64,000 bases of DNA, taken from Pseudarthrobacter sp. GA104 (GTDB taxonomy: Bacteria > Actinomycetota > Actinomycetes > Actinomycetales > Micrococcaceae). The position numbers were made by a program, and so were the translations under genes. Below the pieces are notes generated by a model, which did no database searches, had not been told where the DNA came from, and saw only the letters and a list, made by a program, of their open reading frames with translations. The stretch spans positions 2,294,001 to 2,358,000 of the forward strand of contig NZ_WOWL01000001.1 of the NCBI RefSeq assembly GCF_009741265.1. The letters are read 5' to 3'. Numbering within the stretch: position 1 is the first letter of the stretch; each line of letters opens with the position of its first letter. This document shows, piece after piece, positions 33,257 through 41,345 of the stretch.

Positions 33257-33924
33257 GCCAGGTCCCGGCCGGTGGGGTCCTCCGCGGTTGGGTCGGCGAG
33301 GGCAAGTCCGCCCACGGGGCTTCCGTCCCAGTGGATGAGCTTCCACCCGCGGTCCGGATCCCCTTCCAGCGCCACGATTCCGGTATTTGCCAGCACATGG
33401 CGTGCGGCGAATTCGTGGTCCGCGTCCTCCGCCCGGCGTCCAGCCCAGGTGCGGATCGCCGCACCGTGGCTGACCACCGCAGCGGCCTCATGCTGCTGGT
33501 CGAGTGCCCGCTCCACGACCCGGCGGATGGCAGCGTCGAAGCGGTCAAAGAACGTGTGCCCGTCCGGACCCGCCGGCATCCGCCGGTCCAGGTCCCCGGC
33601 GGCCCAGGAGAAGACGGTCCCCATGTAGCGCTTGTGGGCTTCATGGTCCGTCAGTTTCTCGAGGGAACCGGCTTCGATTTCGTGCAGGCCGTCCAGCACC
33701 TCGATATCCAGGCCGTGCAGCCGGCCCAGCGGCGCCGCGGTGATCTGGGCCCTGATCAGCGTGGACGCGTACAGCGCCCCGATGGGCTCGTTCGCCAGCG
33801 AGCGGGCCATGGCCTCGGCCTGCCGTTCACCGAGTTCCGTCAGCCCGGGGCCGGGATGCGCCGTATCGAGTTGGCCAAGCACGTTACCGGGAGTCTGTCC
33901 GTGGCGGATGAGCAGCAGCTTCAT
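33253..33924 (-). CDS. Histidine phosphatase family protein
   Basis: 223 residues. LIRHGQTPGN at the N-terminus holds the phospho-accepting His8, and VVSHGAAIRTW holds the second catalytic His; Arg of RHG and the LxxxGLHEIEAG loop also fit. It belongs to the phosphoglycerate mutase-like phosphatases; the substrate could be a sugar phosphate, nucleotide or phosphoprotein. The stop overlaps the kinase stop within a shared CTAG. An opposing kinase/phosphatase pair is suggestive but convergent, so not an operon. Confidence 0.88.
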   Translation of the reverse strand: MKLLLIRHGQTPGNVLGQLDTAHPGPGLTELGERQAEAMARSLANEPIGALYASTLIRAQITAAPLGRLHGLDIEVLDGLHEIEAGSLEKLTDHEAHKRYMGTVFSWAAGDLDRRMPAGPDGHTFFDRFDAAIRRVVERALDQQHEAAAVVSHGAAIRTWAGRRAEDADHEFAARHVLANTGIVALEGDPDRGWKLIHWDGSPVGGLALADPTAEDPTGRDLA

Positions 33925-33970
33925 GCTTCCAGTTTCGCACTCCCGGCAAGCCGGGATGACCCGGAAGAAA

Positions 33971-33998
33971 GGCGCCGGGCCCTTGGGAGCCCGGCGCC
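33971..33998 (-). terminator. Intrinsic terminator of purB
   Basis: GGCGCCGGGC (33971-33980) and GCCCGGCGCC (33989-33998) form a perfect 10-bp stem with an 8-base loop. Read leftward it is followed by TTTCTT. It lies 12 bases after the purB stop. Confidence 0.85.
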
Positions 33999-34010
33999 GT
34001 CGTCGTACTT

Positions 34011-35453
34011 TTACTTAAGGTGGTCCACCAGCTGGTCCGCGATGCCGGTGTACTTTCCGGGGGTCAGGGCGAGCAGCCGGGCCTCGGCTTCCGGTGACAA
34101 GCCAAGGCTTTGCACGAATTCCTGCATGCGGGCCGCGTCCACCCGCTGGCCCCGGGTGAGGTCCTTGAGCCGCTCGTAGGGGTTCTCCATGCCTTCGACG
34201 CCGGCGATCGCCTCAGCGCGCATGACCATCTGGATGGCTTCCCCCAGCACTTCCCAGTTGGTGTCCAGGTCGCCGGCCAGGACGTCCTCGGCCACGTCCA
34301 GGCGCTCCAGGCCCTTGGCCACGTTGGAGATGGCCAGGAGGGAGTGGCCGAATGCCACACCGATGTTGCGCTGGCTGGAGGAGTCGGTGAGGTCGCGCTG
34401 CCAGCGGGACGTCACAAGGGTGGACCCCAGGACGTCCAGCAGGCCCGAGGAGATCTCCAGGTTGGCCTCGGCGTTCTCGAAGCGGATCGGGTTCACCTTG
34501 TGCGGCATGGTGGAGGAACCCGTCGCGCCGGCCACCGGGATCTGCGCGAAATAGCCGATGGAGATGTAGCTCCAGATGTCCGTGCAGACGTTGTGGAGGA
34601 TGCGGTTGAAGCGTGCAACGTCCGCGTACAGCTCTGCCTGCCAGTCGTGGCTCTCGATCTGCGTGGTCAGCGGGTTCCAGGTCAGCCCCAGGGCCTCCAC
34701 GAAGGACTTGGACACCTGCTGCCAGTCGGCGCCGGGGACCGACGCCACGTGCGCCGCGTACGTGCCGGTGGCGCCGTTGATCTTGCCCAGGTATTCGGTT
34801 TTCGCGATCCGGTCCAGCTGGCGCGTGAGGCGGTGCGCGATGACGGCCAGTTCCTTGCCCAGGGTGGTGGGGGTGGCCGGCTGGCCGTGGGTCCGGGACA
34901 GCATGGGAACCGCCCGGTTTTCCTGGGCCATCTTGCTGATCTGGGCCACCAGGGCCCGCGCGGCGGGCAGCCACACGTCCTCCACAGCGCCCTTGATGCC
35001 CAGGGCGTAGGAGAGGTTGTTGATGTCCTCGGACGTGCAGCCGAAGTGGACCATCGCCGTCAGGTTTTCGATCCCGATGGCGGGCAGTCGCCGGCCGATG
35101 TAATACTCCACGGCCTTGACGTCGTGGACGGTGACGGCCTCGATGTCAGCAAGTTCTGCCACGGACGCCGCGTCGAATTCAGTGACGATCGCACGCAGCT
35201 GCTCCTGCTGTTCCGGGGTGAGCGGGCCGGCCCCGGGAAGGACGTTGTTGCTGGTCAGGTGGATGAGCCATTCAACTTCCACCGCCACGCGGTCCCGGTT
35301 GAGGGCCGCCTCCGAAAGGTAGTCCACCAGGGGTGCGACAGCCGACTGGTACCGGCCGTCCAGCGGGCCGAGCGCAATTCTTTCCGGGGACGCGGCAAGG
35401 GCCAGGCGTCCTGAGGGCGTACGGGTGTCAGCTGTGGCGGCAGTTTCAGGCAT
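34011..35453 (-). CDS. purB: Adenylosuccinate lyase
   Basis: 480 residues. It acts twice in purine synthesis, splitting SAICAR to AICAR and adenylosuccinate to AMP with release of fumarate. The signature loop GSSTMPHKVNPIRFENAE is intact, and LSRTHGQPATPTTLGKE holds the catalytic His region; IALGPLDGRYQ at the start is typical of the E. coli-type PurB group. It is a single gene with its own terminator. Confidence 0.95.
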   Translation of the reverse strand: MPETAATADTRTPSGRLALAASPERIALGPLDGRYQSAVAPLVDYLSEAALNRDRVAVEVEWLIHLTSNNVLPGAGPLTPEQQEQLRAIVTEFDAASVAELADIEAVTVHDVKAVEYYIGRRLPAIGIENLTAMVHFGCTSEDINNLSYALGIKGAVEDVWLPAARALVAQISKMAQENRAVPMLSRTHGQPATPTTLGKELAVIAHRLTRQLDRIAKTEYLGKINGATGTYAAHVASVPGADWQQVSKSFVEALGLTWNPLTTQIESHDWQAELYADVARFNRILHNVCTDIWSYISIGYFAQIPVAGATGSSTMPHKVNPIRFENAEANLEISSGLLDVLGSTLVTSRWQRDLTDSSSQRNIGVAFGHSLLAISNVAKGLERLDVAEDVLAGDLDTNWEVLGEAIQMVMRAEAIAGVEGMENPYERLKDLTRGQRVDAARMQEFVQSLGLSPEAEARLLALTPGKYTGIADQLVDHLK

Positions 35454-35541
35454 GTGCTGATTCTTTCATGAAGTCCGGCACCCCCTTAAGCGGCGGCTGT
35501 CCACGTTACTTGTCCACATACACCACGAGGGATCTTCAGTC

Positions 35542-35557
35542 CGGAGCGGCCGCTCCG
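35542..35557. repeat. Perfect 16-bp palindrome upstream of purB
   Basis: CGGAGCGGCCGCTCCG is fully self-complementary. It lies in the 183-base divergent spacer between purB and the WXG100-like gene, about 90 bases from the purB start and 80 from the other. It could be an operator for either gene; no spacer is present, so it is not a good RNA hairpin. Confidence 0.5.
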
Positions 35558-35636
35558 TAGCGTCGGGAATGGAAAGGCAGCTCCCGGATAGGGCGGGGAG
35601 TTTCGGATGCAACGGCAAAGGTGTGGTGGAGGGGCA

Positions 35637-35939
35637 ATGGGCAGAGAACTGGCGGGCCCTGACCTGCAGGCCGACATGCTCCGTGCTGCCCAGGTGGACC
35701 AGTTGGCCGATCGCATTGGGGCCTGCCTGGTCCGGGCAGAGGAAGTCCTGGCAGGATTCAGGGATATCCAGTTGCTGCAGTGGGAGTCACCGGCCGGCAG
35801 GGCCTACCGGGACTCTGTGTCACTGCAGGCCGTTGCCCTGCGCCGTTCCCTTGAATTGTTGATTGAGGCAAGGGCAGCTGTGGCCAGGCACAGCCAGGAG
35901 ACCTTGGTGGCTGCCTGCTCCTACAGCGGCAGGCCCTGA
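35637..35939 (+). CDS. WXG100-like small helical protein
   Basis: Exactly 100 residues from ATG 35637, preceded by GGAGGGG. Two predicted long helices flank a turn with WESPAGRAYRDSV, where Trp49 sits in the middle of the chain as in EsxA/EsxB-type WXG100 proteins (W-x-G or W-x-S turn). Such proteins form helical hairpin dimers and are exported by type VII secretion, often with a larger effector. The stop overlaps the start of the WXG-lipase fusion gene (TGATG), supporting a partner role. No ESX/T7SS genes are in the window, so secretion is inference. Confidence 0.6.
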   Translation: MGRELAGPDLQADMLRAAQVDQLADRIGACLVRAEEVLAGFRDIQLLQWESPAGRAYRDSVSLQAVALRRSLELLIEARAAVARHSQETLVAACSYSGRP

Positions 35940-37285
35940 TGGCCGAGGCCACCCCTTCCGGCAGCGGCGGGCCCATCCGGGTTTCCGGCCCGGCGGACGA
36001 TGGGCCCCTGGCGATCCGGGGCGGCGTGGGCGGTATCCGCTTCCAACTGGAGGAGCTCGCGGGAGGCGCCGAAAAACTGGACGATCTTGCAGGCAGGTTG
36101 GCCGCGATTGAGGTTGAGGTCCGCCGCATCTGGGAGGACCTCACTCCTTTCCAGGATCTGCCCCGGTGGACGGGAACCATGGCCCTGAATGCGGTGGGTG
36201 AGGCTGGGCGGAGCGTCCAGGTGGTGCGGACCGAGTTGCAGCACATCAGCAGCAAGGTCCGGGCCTGCAAGCACGAGTACGAAATGGCGGAGCGGCTGGC
36301 AGGCGCTGCCCGTGGTCTTGGAGTTCCAAACGTCGAAGGAGAGCTGCAACGCCACACGGACTTCTGGCGGACAGGGTTTCTCAGCCGAAGCGCCACCGAA
36401 AACATCATCGGCAATGCCGCCTTTGTCTCCCCCTTCCTCAAGGCGCTGGCGGAGGTCGTGATTCCAGCACTAAAGCCTCGTCCGTTGGCAGTCACCAGGG
36501 AGGAAAGTATTCCGATTGTCCTGGATCCTTCTCCGTCCGGCCTGCTGGAACGCGTCCGGGTAATTGATGAACGCGGAGCCGGCTATATCGAGGTCATCGA
36601 AGTTGATGGCGGCGGACGTAGAGCCTATGTGGTGGTGATCCCGGGGACCCAGCTGCGTGACGCTGCGGGGGGCGCAAATCCCTTTGACCTGGACGGCATA
36701 GTCGAAGGCGTGGGAGACAGCTCGGAAAGTGTCAACAAGGCTGTGCGGGAAGCCCTTGAAGCGGCCGGCGCCAGGAAGGGTGACCCTATAGTGGGCGTCG
36801 GTTACAGCCAAGGGGGCATCCACGCGATGAACCTGGCAGCAAGCGACGCCTTCCTGGAGGAATACGACCTCAGGTACGTCCTGACCGCGGGATCGCCCGT
36901 AGCCCACATTGCATCAAAGCCGGACGTCAGCAGCCTCCACCTTGAGCACCGGACGGACTGGGTCCCCGGGGCCGACGGTGCACCAAACCCGGACGCCAGA
37001 AACCAGGTCACGGTCACCATGACCAATGACTTGTACGTTCAGACGGGAGAGGACGTAGGCATAGGTCCGGGCCATCAGCTAGGCAGCTACCAGGACGGTG
37101 CCCGGCTGGTGTCACAAAGCCGCGACCCTTCGCTGGTGGAGTCCACCGCGGCGCTGGGCGCCATACTCGGGACGGGAGGCGCCGCCACGGCCACGCGGTT
37201 TTCCCTGTCGAGGACAAAGGCCCCGGCACCTGCTGCGGCGTCGGCGGATTCCCACAAACCGGCACGTGGTTATGCAGGACGTTAG
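35939..37285 (+). CDS. WXG-like domain fused to an alpha/beta-hydrolase
   Basis: 448 residues. Residues 30-125 are helical with LPRWTGTMALNAV (Trp77-Thr-Gly79), a WXG turn as in T7SS substrates. A linker follows, then an alpha/beta-hydrolase domain from about residue 205: VVVIPGTQLR, nucleophile elbow GVGYSQGG (Ser290), VLTAGSPVAHI, Asp340 in HRTDWVPG, and His379 in GPGHQLGSY, a plausible triad. The C-terminal 60 residues are Ala/Pro-rich. It is coupled to the 100-residue WXG100-like gene. The layout resembles secreted lipase/esterase effectors or toxins. No signal peptide is seen, and no immunity gene can be identified. Confidence 0.7.
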   Translation: MAEATPSGSGGPIRVSGPADDGPLAIRGGVGGIRFQLEELAGGAEKLDDLAGRLAAIEVEVRRIWEDLTPFQDLPRWTGTMALNAVGEAGRSVQVVRTELQHISSKVRACKHEYEMAERLAGAARGLGVPNVEGELQRHTDFWRTGFLSRSATENIIGNAAFVSPFLKALAEVVIPALKPRPLAVTREESIPIVLDPSPSGLLERVRVIDERGAGYIEVIEVDGGGRRAYVVVIPGTQLRDAAGGANPFDLDGIVEGVGDSSESVNKAVREALEAAGARKGDPIVGVGYSQGGIHAMNLAASDAFLEEYDLRYVLTAGSPVAHIASKPDVSSLHLEHRTDWVPGADGAPNPDARNQVTVTMTNDLYVQTGEDVGIGPGHQLGSYQDGARLVSQSRDPSLVESTAALGAILGTGGAATATRFSLSRTKAPAPAAASADSHKPARGYAGR

Positions 37286-37317
37286 GCCCGGGCAAGGCCG
37301 GGCGGGGAAGTGCAGGC

Positions 37318-37743
37318 TTACCGGCGGACGCCGACGAGCCGGCCGGCCACCAGCGAGATCAGGGTGATGATGATGGCTCCGAGCACTGCAGTCCAGAAGA
37401 ACGAATTAATGGTGAAGTGGACCGGCGTGAAACTGCTGATCCAGGACGTCACGTACAGCATCGCGGCGCTGATGACGATGGTGAAGAGACCCAGCGTCAG
37501 GATGGTGATTGGGAGGGACAGGAAGCTCACTAAAGGGCGGATGAACGCATTGACCAATCCGAAGATCAGGCCGATGAACAAGTACGCCAGGACAGTTCCT
37601 GCCACGTCCGTTCCCTCTGCCACGCCGGTCTTGGCTACCGCGTCTGTTGTAGCCGATGTGGTGATATCCAAGCCGGGAAGAACCCAGCTGGCAATCCACA
37701 AGGCCAGCGCGTTGATGAGGACCCGGCCGATGAATGAACGCAT
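37318..37743 (-). CDS. Phage-holin-family (4-TM) membrane protein
   Basis: 141 residues from ATG 37743 (MRSFIGRVLINALALWIASW); the frame is open further upstream but the conserved start is here, with AGGACC ahead. Four membrane helices and the motif GLIFGLVNAFIRPLVSFLSLPITILTLGLF are characteristic of the mycobacterial-type 4-TM phage holin superfamily, a common bacterial membrane protein family unrelated to a prophage here. The function is unknown. It is divergent from the aminotransferase gene, with 91 bases between the starts. Confidence 0.82.
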   Translation of the reverse strand: MRSFIGRVLINALALWIASWVLPGLDITTSATTDAVAKTGVAEGTDVAGTVLAYLFIGLIFGLVNAFIRPLVSFLSLPITILTLGLFTIVISAAMLYVTSWISSFTPVHFTINSFFWTAVLGAIIITLISLVAGRLVGVRR

Positions 37744-37834
37744 GGTCCTATGTTTCCATACCTCCCTGTCAGCTGCTTGAGGGAGGGGGCAGCCTGCGCT
37801 TCCCTCCTGCATCCAGCGAAGTAGGCTGGTCTGC

Positions 37835-38953
37835 ATGACGTCATCTGAGACAGTGACGGGCGGCGTCCAGCCCCGTCCCGTGGTGGCCCGGTTACCCCGC
37901 TACGCCGCCGGAAAACCCCCCGCCGCCGTTGACGGGCTGGCCAGTTACAAGCTGTCTTCCAATGAGAATCCGCTGCCCCCGCTCCCCGCGGTCCTGGATG
38001 CCATTGCGCACCAGACCGACTTCAACCGGTACCCGGACCCGCTGAGCAGCAGGCTCCGCGGTGAGCTGTCCGCATTCCTGGGTGTCCCCGCGGAGGACAT
38101 CGTCACGGGCGCCGGCAGCCTCGGCGCCCTGAACCAGCTCCTGGCAACTTTCGTGGGACGGAACGACGACGGTACGCCGGATGAGGTGGTCTACGCGTGG
38201 CGCTCCTTTGAGGCGTACCCCATCAGTGTGGGCCTCTCCGGGGGTGAAGGCGTGCGCATCCCCGTCACTGCCGAGGGCCGGCACGACCTTCCCGCGATGG
38301 CCGCCGCCGTGACGCCCCGGACCAAAATGGTCCTCCTCTGCACACCCAACAATCCCACCGGCCCGGCCCTTCGCGCAGCGGAAACCGAGGAATTCATCCG
38401 GCTCGTCCCCCCTCACGTGGTGGTAGTGATTGACGAGGCCTACAAGGAGTTCGTGCGGGACGACGAAGCGGTGGATGGACTCGACATGTACCGCAGGTAC
38501 CCCAACGTGGTGGTGCTCCGGACCTTCTCCAAGGCGCACGGACTGGCCGGGCTGCGGGTTGGTTACAGCGTGTCCAACCCTGCGCTGACGCAGCACCTTA
38601 GGGTGGCCGCAACCCCCTTCGCCGTGTCGCAGATTGCCGAAAAGGCCGCGATTGTGTCGCTGCAGAACTTCCCCCAGGTTGTAGAAAGGGTACAAAGCCT
38701 GGTTGATGAGCGGGAGCGGGTCACGGCAGGCCTGCGAAGCCTGGGGTGGGCCGTTCCCGACGCCCAAGGGAACTTCGTCTGGCTGGACCTGGGCGAGCAC
38801 AGTGCCGAGTTCGCCGAGGCGGCCGGGGCACAGGCGCTGTCCGTCCGCGCATTCCCGGGCGAAGGCGTGAGGGTGAGCATCGGCGAGGTCGAGGCGAACT
38901 CCCGGTTCCTTCGGCTGTGTGCGAACTATACAAAGGCGCCACGGGGTTCCTAG
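37835..38953 (+). CDS. hisC: Histidinol-phosphate/aromatic aminotransferase
   Basis: 372 residues of the class I/II PLP-dependent aminotransferases, HisC branch. Lys233 in TFSKAHGLAGLRVGY binds PLP; KLSSNENPLPPLP at the start, CTPNNPTGPALR and VVIDEAYKEF are family marks. It catalyses histidinol-phosphate or aromatic amino acid transamination. It is not next to other his genes and stands just before the dehydrogenase operon, so it may be the Pat/aromatic paralogue. Confidence 0.85.
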   Translation: MTSSETVTGGVQPRPVVARLPRYAAGKPPAAVDGLASYKLSSNENPLPPLPAVLDAIAHQTDFNRYPDPLSSRLRGELSAFLGVPAEDIVTGAGSLGALNQLLATFVGRNDDGTPDEVVYAWRSFEAYPISVGLSGGEGVRIPVTAEGRHDLPAMAAAVTPRTKMVLLCTPNNPTGPALRAAETEEFIRLVPPHVVVVIDEAYKEFVRDDEAVDGLDMYRRYPNVVVLRTFSKAHGLAGLRVGYSVSNPALTQHLRVAATPFAVSQIAEKAAIVSLQNFPQVVERVQSLVDERERVTAGLRSLGWAVPDAQGNFVWLDLGEHSAEFAEAAGAQALSVRAFPGEGVRVSIGEVEANSRFLRLCANYTKAPRGS

Positions 38954-39013
38954 CGCTTAACAAGTAGCTCTGCGGCTACCTACTGAAGATAAAGTTAGGA
39001 TCAGTACAGCAAT

Positions 39014-39055
39014 ATATATGCCCCGCAGGGAATCTATTCCTTATGAGGCATATAT
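39014..39055. promoter_or_regulatory. Nested palindromes upstream of the 2-oxoacid dehydrogenase operon
   Basis: ATATATGCC (39014-39022) pairs with GGCATATAT (39047-39055), and GGAAT-CT-ATTCC (39029-39040) lies inside. The stretch 38980-39060 is markedly AT-rich for this genome. It ends 47 bases before the proposed E1-alpha start. Two nested symmetrical sites suggest an operator or a 5' UTR hairpin. No regulator gene is adjacent. Confidence 0.55.
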
Positions 39056-39102
39056 CCCAGCGACATTGCACTGCATCCGCATGCGGCAAGCGAGGAGACG
39101 GT

Positions 39103-40344
39103 ATGGGCACACATCTGCCTTCCACCGAGTTCGACGAAACAGCGGTAGACGACCAGCGCGAGGCTGATGCCGAGGCGGTCATGGGGGAACCCCCGGCGCA
39201 GATGGTCCAGCTCCTGGGCCCGGACGCAAAGCTTGGGTTCGATCCCGTCTTCACCGAGTACGCGGAGAAGATCACTCCTGAAGCCCTGCGCGGCCTTTAT
39301 GCAGACATGGCGGCCATTCGCCGGTTCGACGTCGAGGCAACGGCCCTGCAGCGCCAGGGACAGCTTGCACTCTGGGTCCCGCTGACCGGCCAGGAAGCCG
39401 CGCAGATCGGCTCCGGCAGGGCCAGCCGGCCGCAGGACTACATCTTCCCCACCTACCGCGAACACGGCGTGGCACTGACCCGCGACGTGGACCTGGCCGA
39501 ACTCCTCCGGCAGTTCCGCGGAGTGTCGAACGGCGGCTGGAACCCGAAGGACACCAACTTCCACCTCTACACGCTGGTCCTTGCCGCCCAGACGCTCCAC
39601 GCCGTGGGCTACGCCATGGGCATCCAGCGCGACCAGAAGCTGGCGGCAGCTACGGGAGCCTCCGGTTCAGGGGAGGACGCTGCCGTTATCGCCTATTTCG
39701 GTGACGGCGCCAGCTCCGAGGGCGATGTCCACGAGTCCATGGTTTTCGCTTCCTCCTACAACGCCCCGGTGGTGTTCTTCTGCCAGAACAACCACTGGGC
39801 CATTTCCGTGCCCACCAACGTTCAGACCCGTGTGCCGCTGTCCAACCGCGCCAAGGGGTACGGCTTCCCGGGCATCCGCGTGGACGGAAACGACGTGATC
39901 GCCGTCCATGCCGTCACCGAGTGGGCTCTGGAGCACGCGCGCCAAGGCAAGGGCCCGGTCCTGATCGAGGCCTTCACCTACCGTGTGGGCGCCCACACCA
40001 CTGCCGATGACCCCACCAAGTACCGCCAGTCGTCAGAAGAAGACGCCTGGCGGGCAAAGGACCCGCTGGCCCGCGTGGAGAAATACCTCCGCTCCGAGGG
40101 CCTGGCCGACGACGCCTTCTTCGCGAAGGTGAAGGCCGACGGCGATGAGCTCGCCGCCTACGTCCGGCGCACCACCCACGACCTCGAGACTCCTGACATC
40201 CGCTCTGCTTTCGCCAACACCTACGCAGAAGCCCACCCCCTCGTGGCGGAGGAGCTTGCATGGTTCGAGGAATACAGTGCAGGGTTCGCAGCCGGTGAGC
40301 ATGGCGAAGAATCGGCGCAGGCAGCAGCAAAGGCAGGCCACTGA
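39103..40344 (+). CDS. bkdA: 2-oxoacid dehydrogenase E1 alpha subunit
   Basis: 413 residues from ATG 39103 (GAGGAG upstream); an in-frame ATG at 39043 lies inside the upstream palindrome. Thiamine diphosphate-binding segment: FGDGASSEGDVHESMVFASS ending in NNHWAIS. YIFPTYREHG, RVGAHTTADDPTKYR and ALQRQGQLALWVP are typical of E1 alpha of branched-chain or pyruvate dehydrogenases. It decarboxylates the 2-oxoacid and reduces the E2 lipoyl group. The gene order alpha, beta, E2 resembles the mycobacterial BCKADH locus (once named pdhABC), so branched-chain substrates are favoured; pyruvate remains possible. Confidence 0.85.
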   Translation: MGTHLPSTEFDETAVDDQREADAEAVMGEPPAQMVQLLGPDAKLGFDPVFTEYAEKITPEALRGLYADMAAIRRFDVEATALQRQGQLALWVPLTGQEAAQIGSGRASRPQDYIFPTYREHGVALTRDVDLAELLRQFRGVSNGGWNPKDTNFHLYTLVLAAQTLHAVGYAMGIQRDQKLAAATGASGSGEDAAVIAYFGDGASSEGDVHESMVFASSYNAPVVFFCQNNHWAISVPTNVQTRVPLSNRAKGYGFPGIRVDGNDVIAVHAVTEWALEHARQGKGPVLIEAFTYRVGAHTTADDPTKYRQSSEEDAWRAKDPLARVEKYLRSEGLADDAFFAKVKADGDELAAYVRRTTHDLETPDIRSAFANTYAEAHPLVAEELAWFEEYSAGFAAGEHGEESAQAAAKAGH

Positions 40345-41324
40345 TGACCACAATGACTATCGCCAAGGCCATCAACGAAGGCCTCCGCGCGACGCTCACG
40401 CAAAACCCTAAATCACTGCTGATGGGTGAAGACATCGGGCCCCTGGGCGGGGTGTACAGGGTGACCGACGGACTGATCGGCGAGTTCGGCCCGGACCGCG
40501 TGGTGGATACACCACTGGCCGAATCCGGGATCATCGGAACCGCGATTGGCCTCGCGCTGCGCGGCTACCGGCCGGTCTGCGAAATCCAGTTCGACGGTTT
40601 TGTCTTCCCCGGCTTCAACCAGATCACCACCCAGTTGGCCAAGATGCACGCCCGCAGCAACGGCAACCTCACGGTCCCGGTGGTCATCCGCATCCCGTAC
40701 GGCGGAGGCATCGGTTCGGTTGAGCACCACTCGGAGTCCCCGGAGGCGCTGTTCGCGCACACCGCAGGCCTGCGTATCATCACGCCGTCCAATGCGCATG
40801 ACGCGTACTGGATGGTCCAGCAGGCCGTGGAGTGCCAGGATCCTGTCATCATTTTCGAACCCAAGCGCCGGTACTGGCTCAAGGGCGAGGTGGACGTGCA
40901 GGCGCCGGGCCGGGCGGGGGACCCCTTCAAGGCCCACGTCCTCCGCAGCGGCACGGATGCGACCCTGGTTGCCTACGGCCCGCTGGTTCCGGTTGCGCTG
41001 GCCGCCGCCAACGCAGCCGAGGAGGACGGCCACAGCGTGGAGGTGATCGACCTCCGGTCCATCTCGCCGCTGGACTTCGATACCGTCACGGCCTCCGTTC
41101 AGAAGACCGGACGGTTGGTCGTTGCCCATGAGGCACCCACGTTCGGCGGTATCGGCGGTGAAATCGCGGCCCGGATCAGCGAGCGTGCCTTCCATTCACT
41201 GGAGGCTCCGGTGATCCGCGTTGGCGGATTCCACATGCCCTATCCGGTTGCCAAGGTGGAGGAAGACTACCTTCCGGACATTGACCGCATCCTGGAGGCG
41301 CTGGACCGCGCCCTCTCCTACTGA
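40344..41324 (+). CDS. bkdB: 2-oxoacid dehydrogenase E1 beta subunit
   Basis: 326 residues; the start overlaps the alpha-subunit stop (TGATG). Transketolase central and C-terminal domains: LLMGEDIGPLGGVYRVTDGL, DTPLAESGIIGTAIGLALRG, IPYGGGIGSVEHHSESPEA, and at the end VIRVGGFHMPYPVAKVEEDYLP. It forms the alpha2beta2 E1 heterotetramer with the preceding product and contributes the Glu that activates thiamine diphosphate. The E2 gene follows 21 bases later. Confidence 0.88.
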   Translation: MTTMTIAKAINEGLRATLTQNPKSLLMGEDIGPLGGVYRVTDGLIGEFGPDRVVDTPLAESGIIGTAIGLALRGYRPVCEIQFDGFVFPGFNQITTQLAKMHARSNGNLTVPVVIRIPYGGGIGSVEHHSESPEALFAHTAGLRIITPSNAHDAYWMVQQAVECQDPVIIFEPKRRYWLKGEVDVQAPGRAGDPFKAHVLRSGTDATLVAYGPLVPVALAAANAAEEDGHSVEVIDLRSISPLDFDTVTASVQKTGRLVVAHEAPTFGGIGGEIAARISERAFHSLEAPVIRVGGFHMPYPVAKVEEDYLPDIDRILEALDRALSY

Positions 41325-41345
41325 GGCTTTCCAACCAAGGACACC

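Noticed and set aside
37318..37743. Prophage remnant suggested by the holin-family protein
   Set aside because: The 4-TM holin-like family is widespread in bacterial chromosomes and no other phage gene is nearby.
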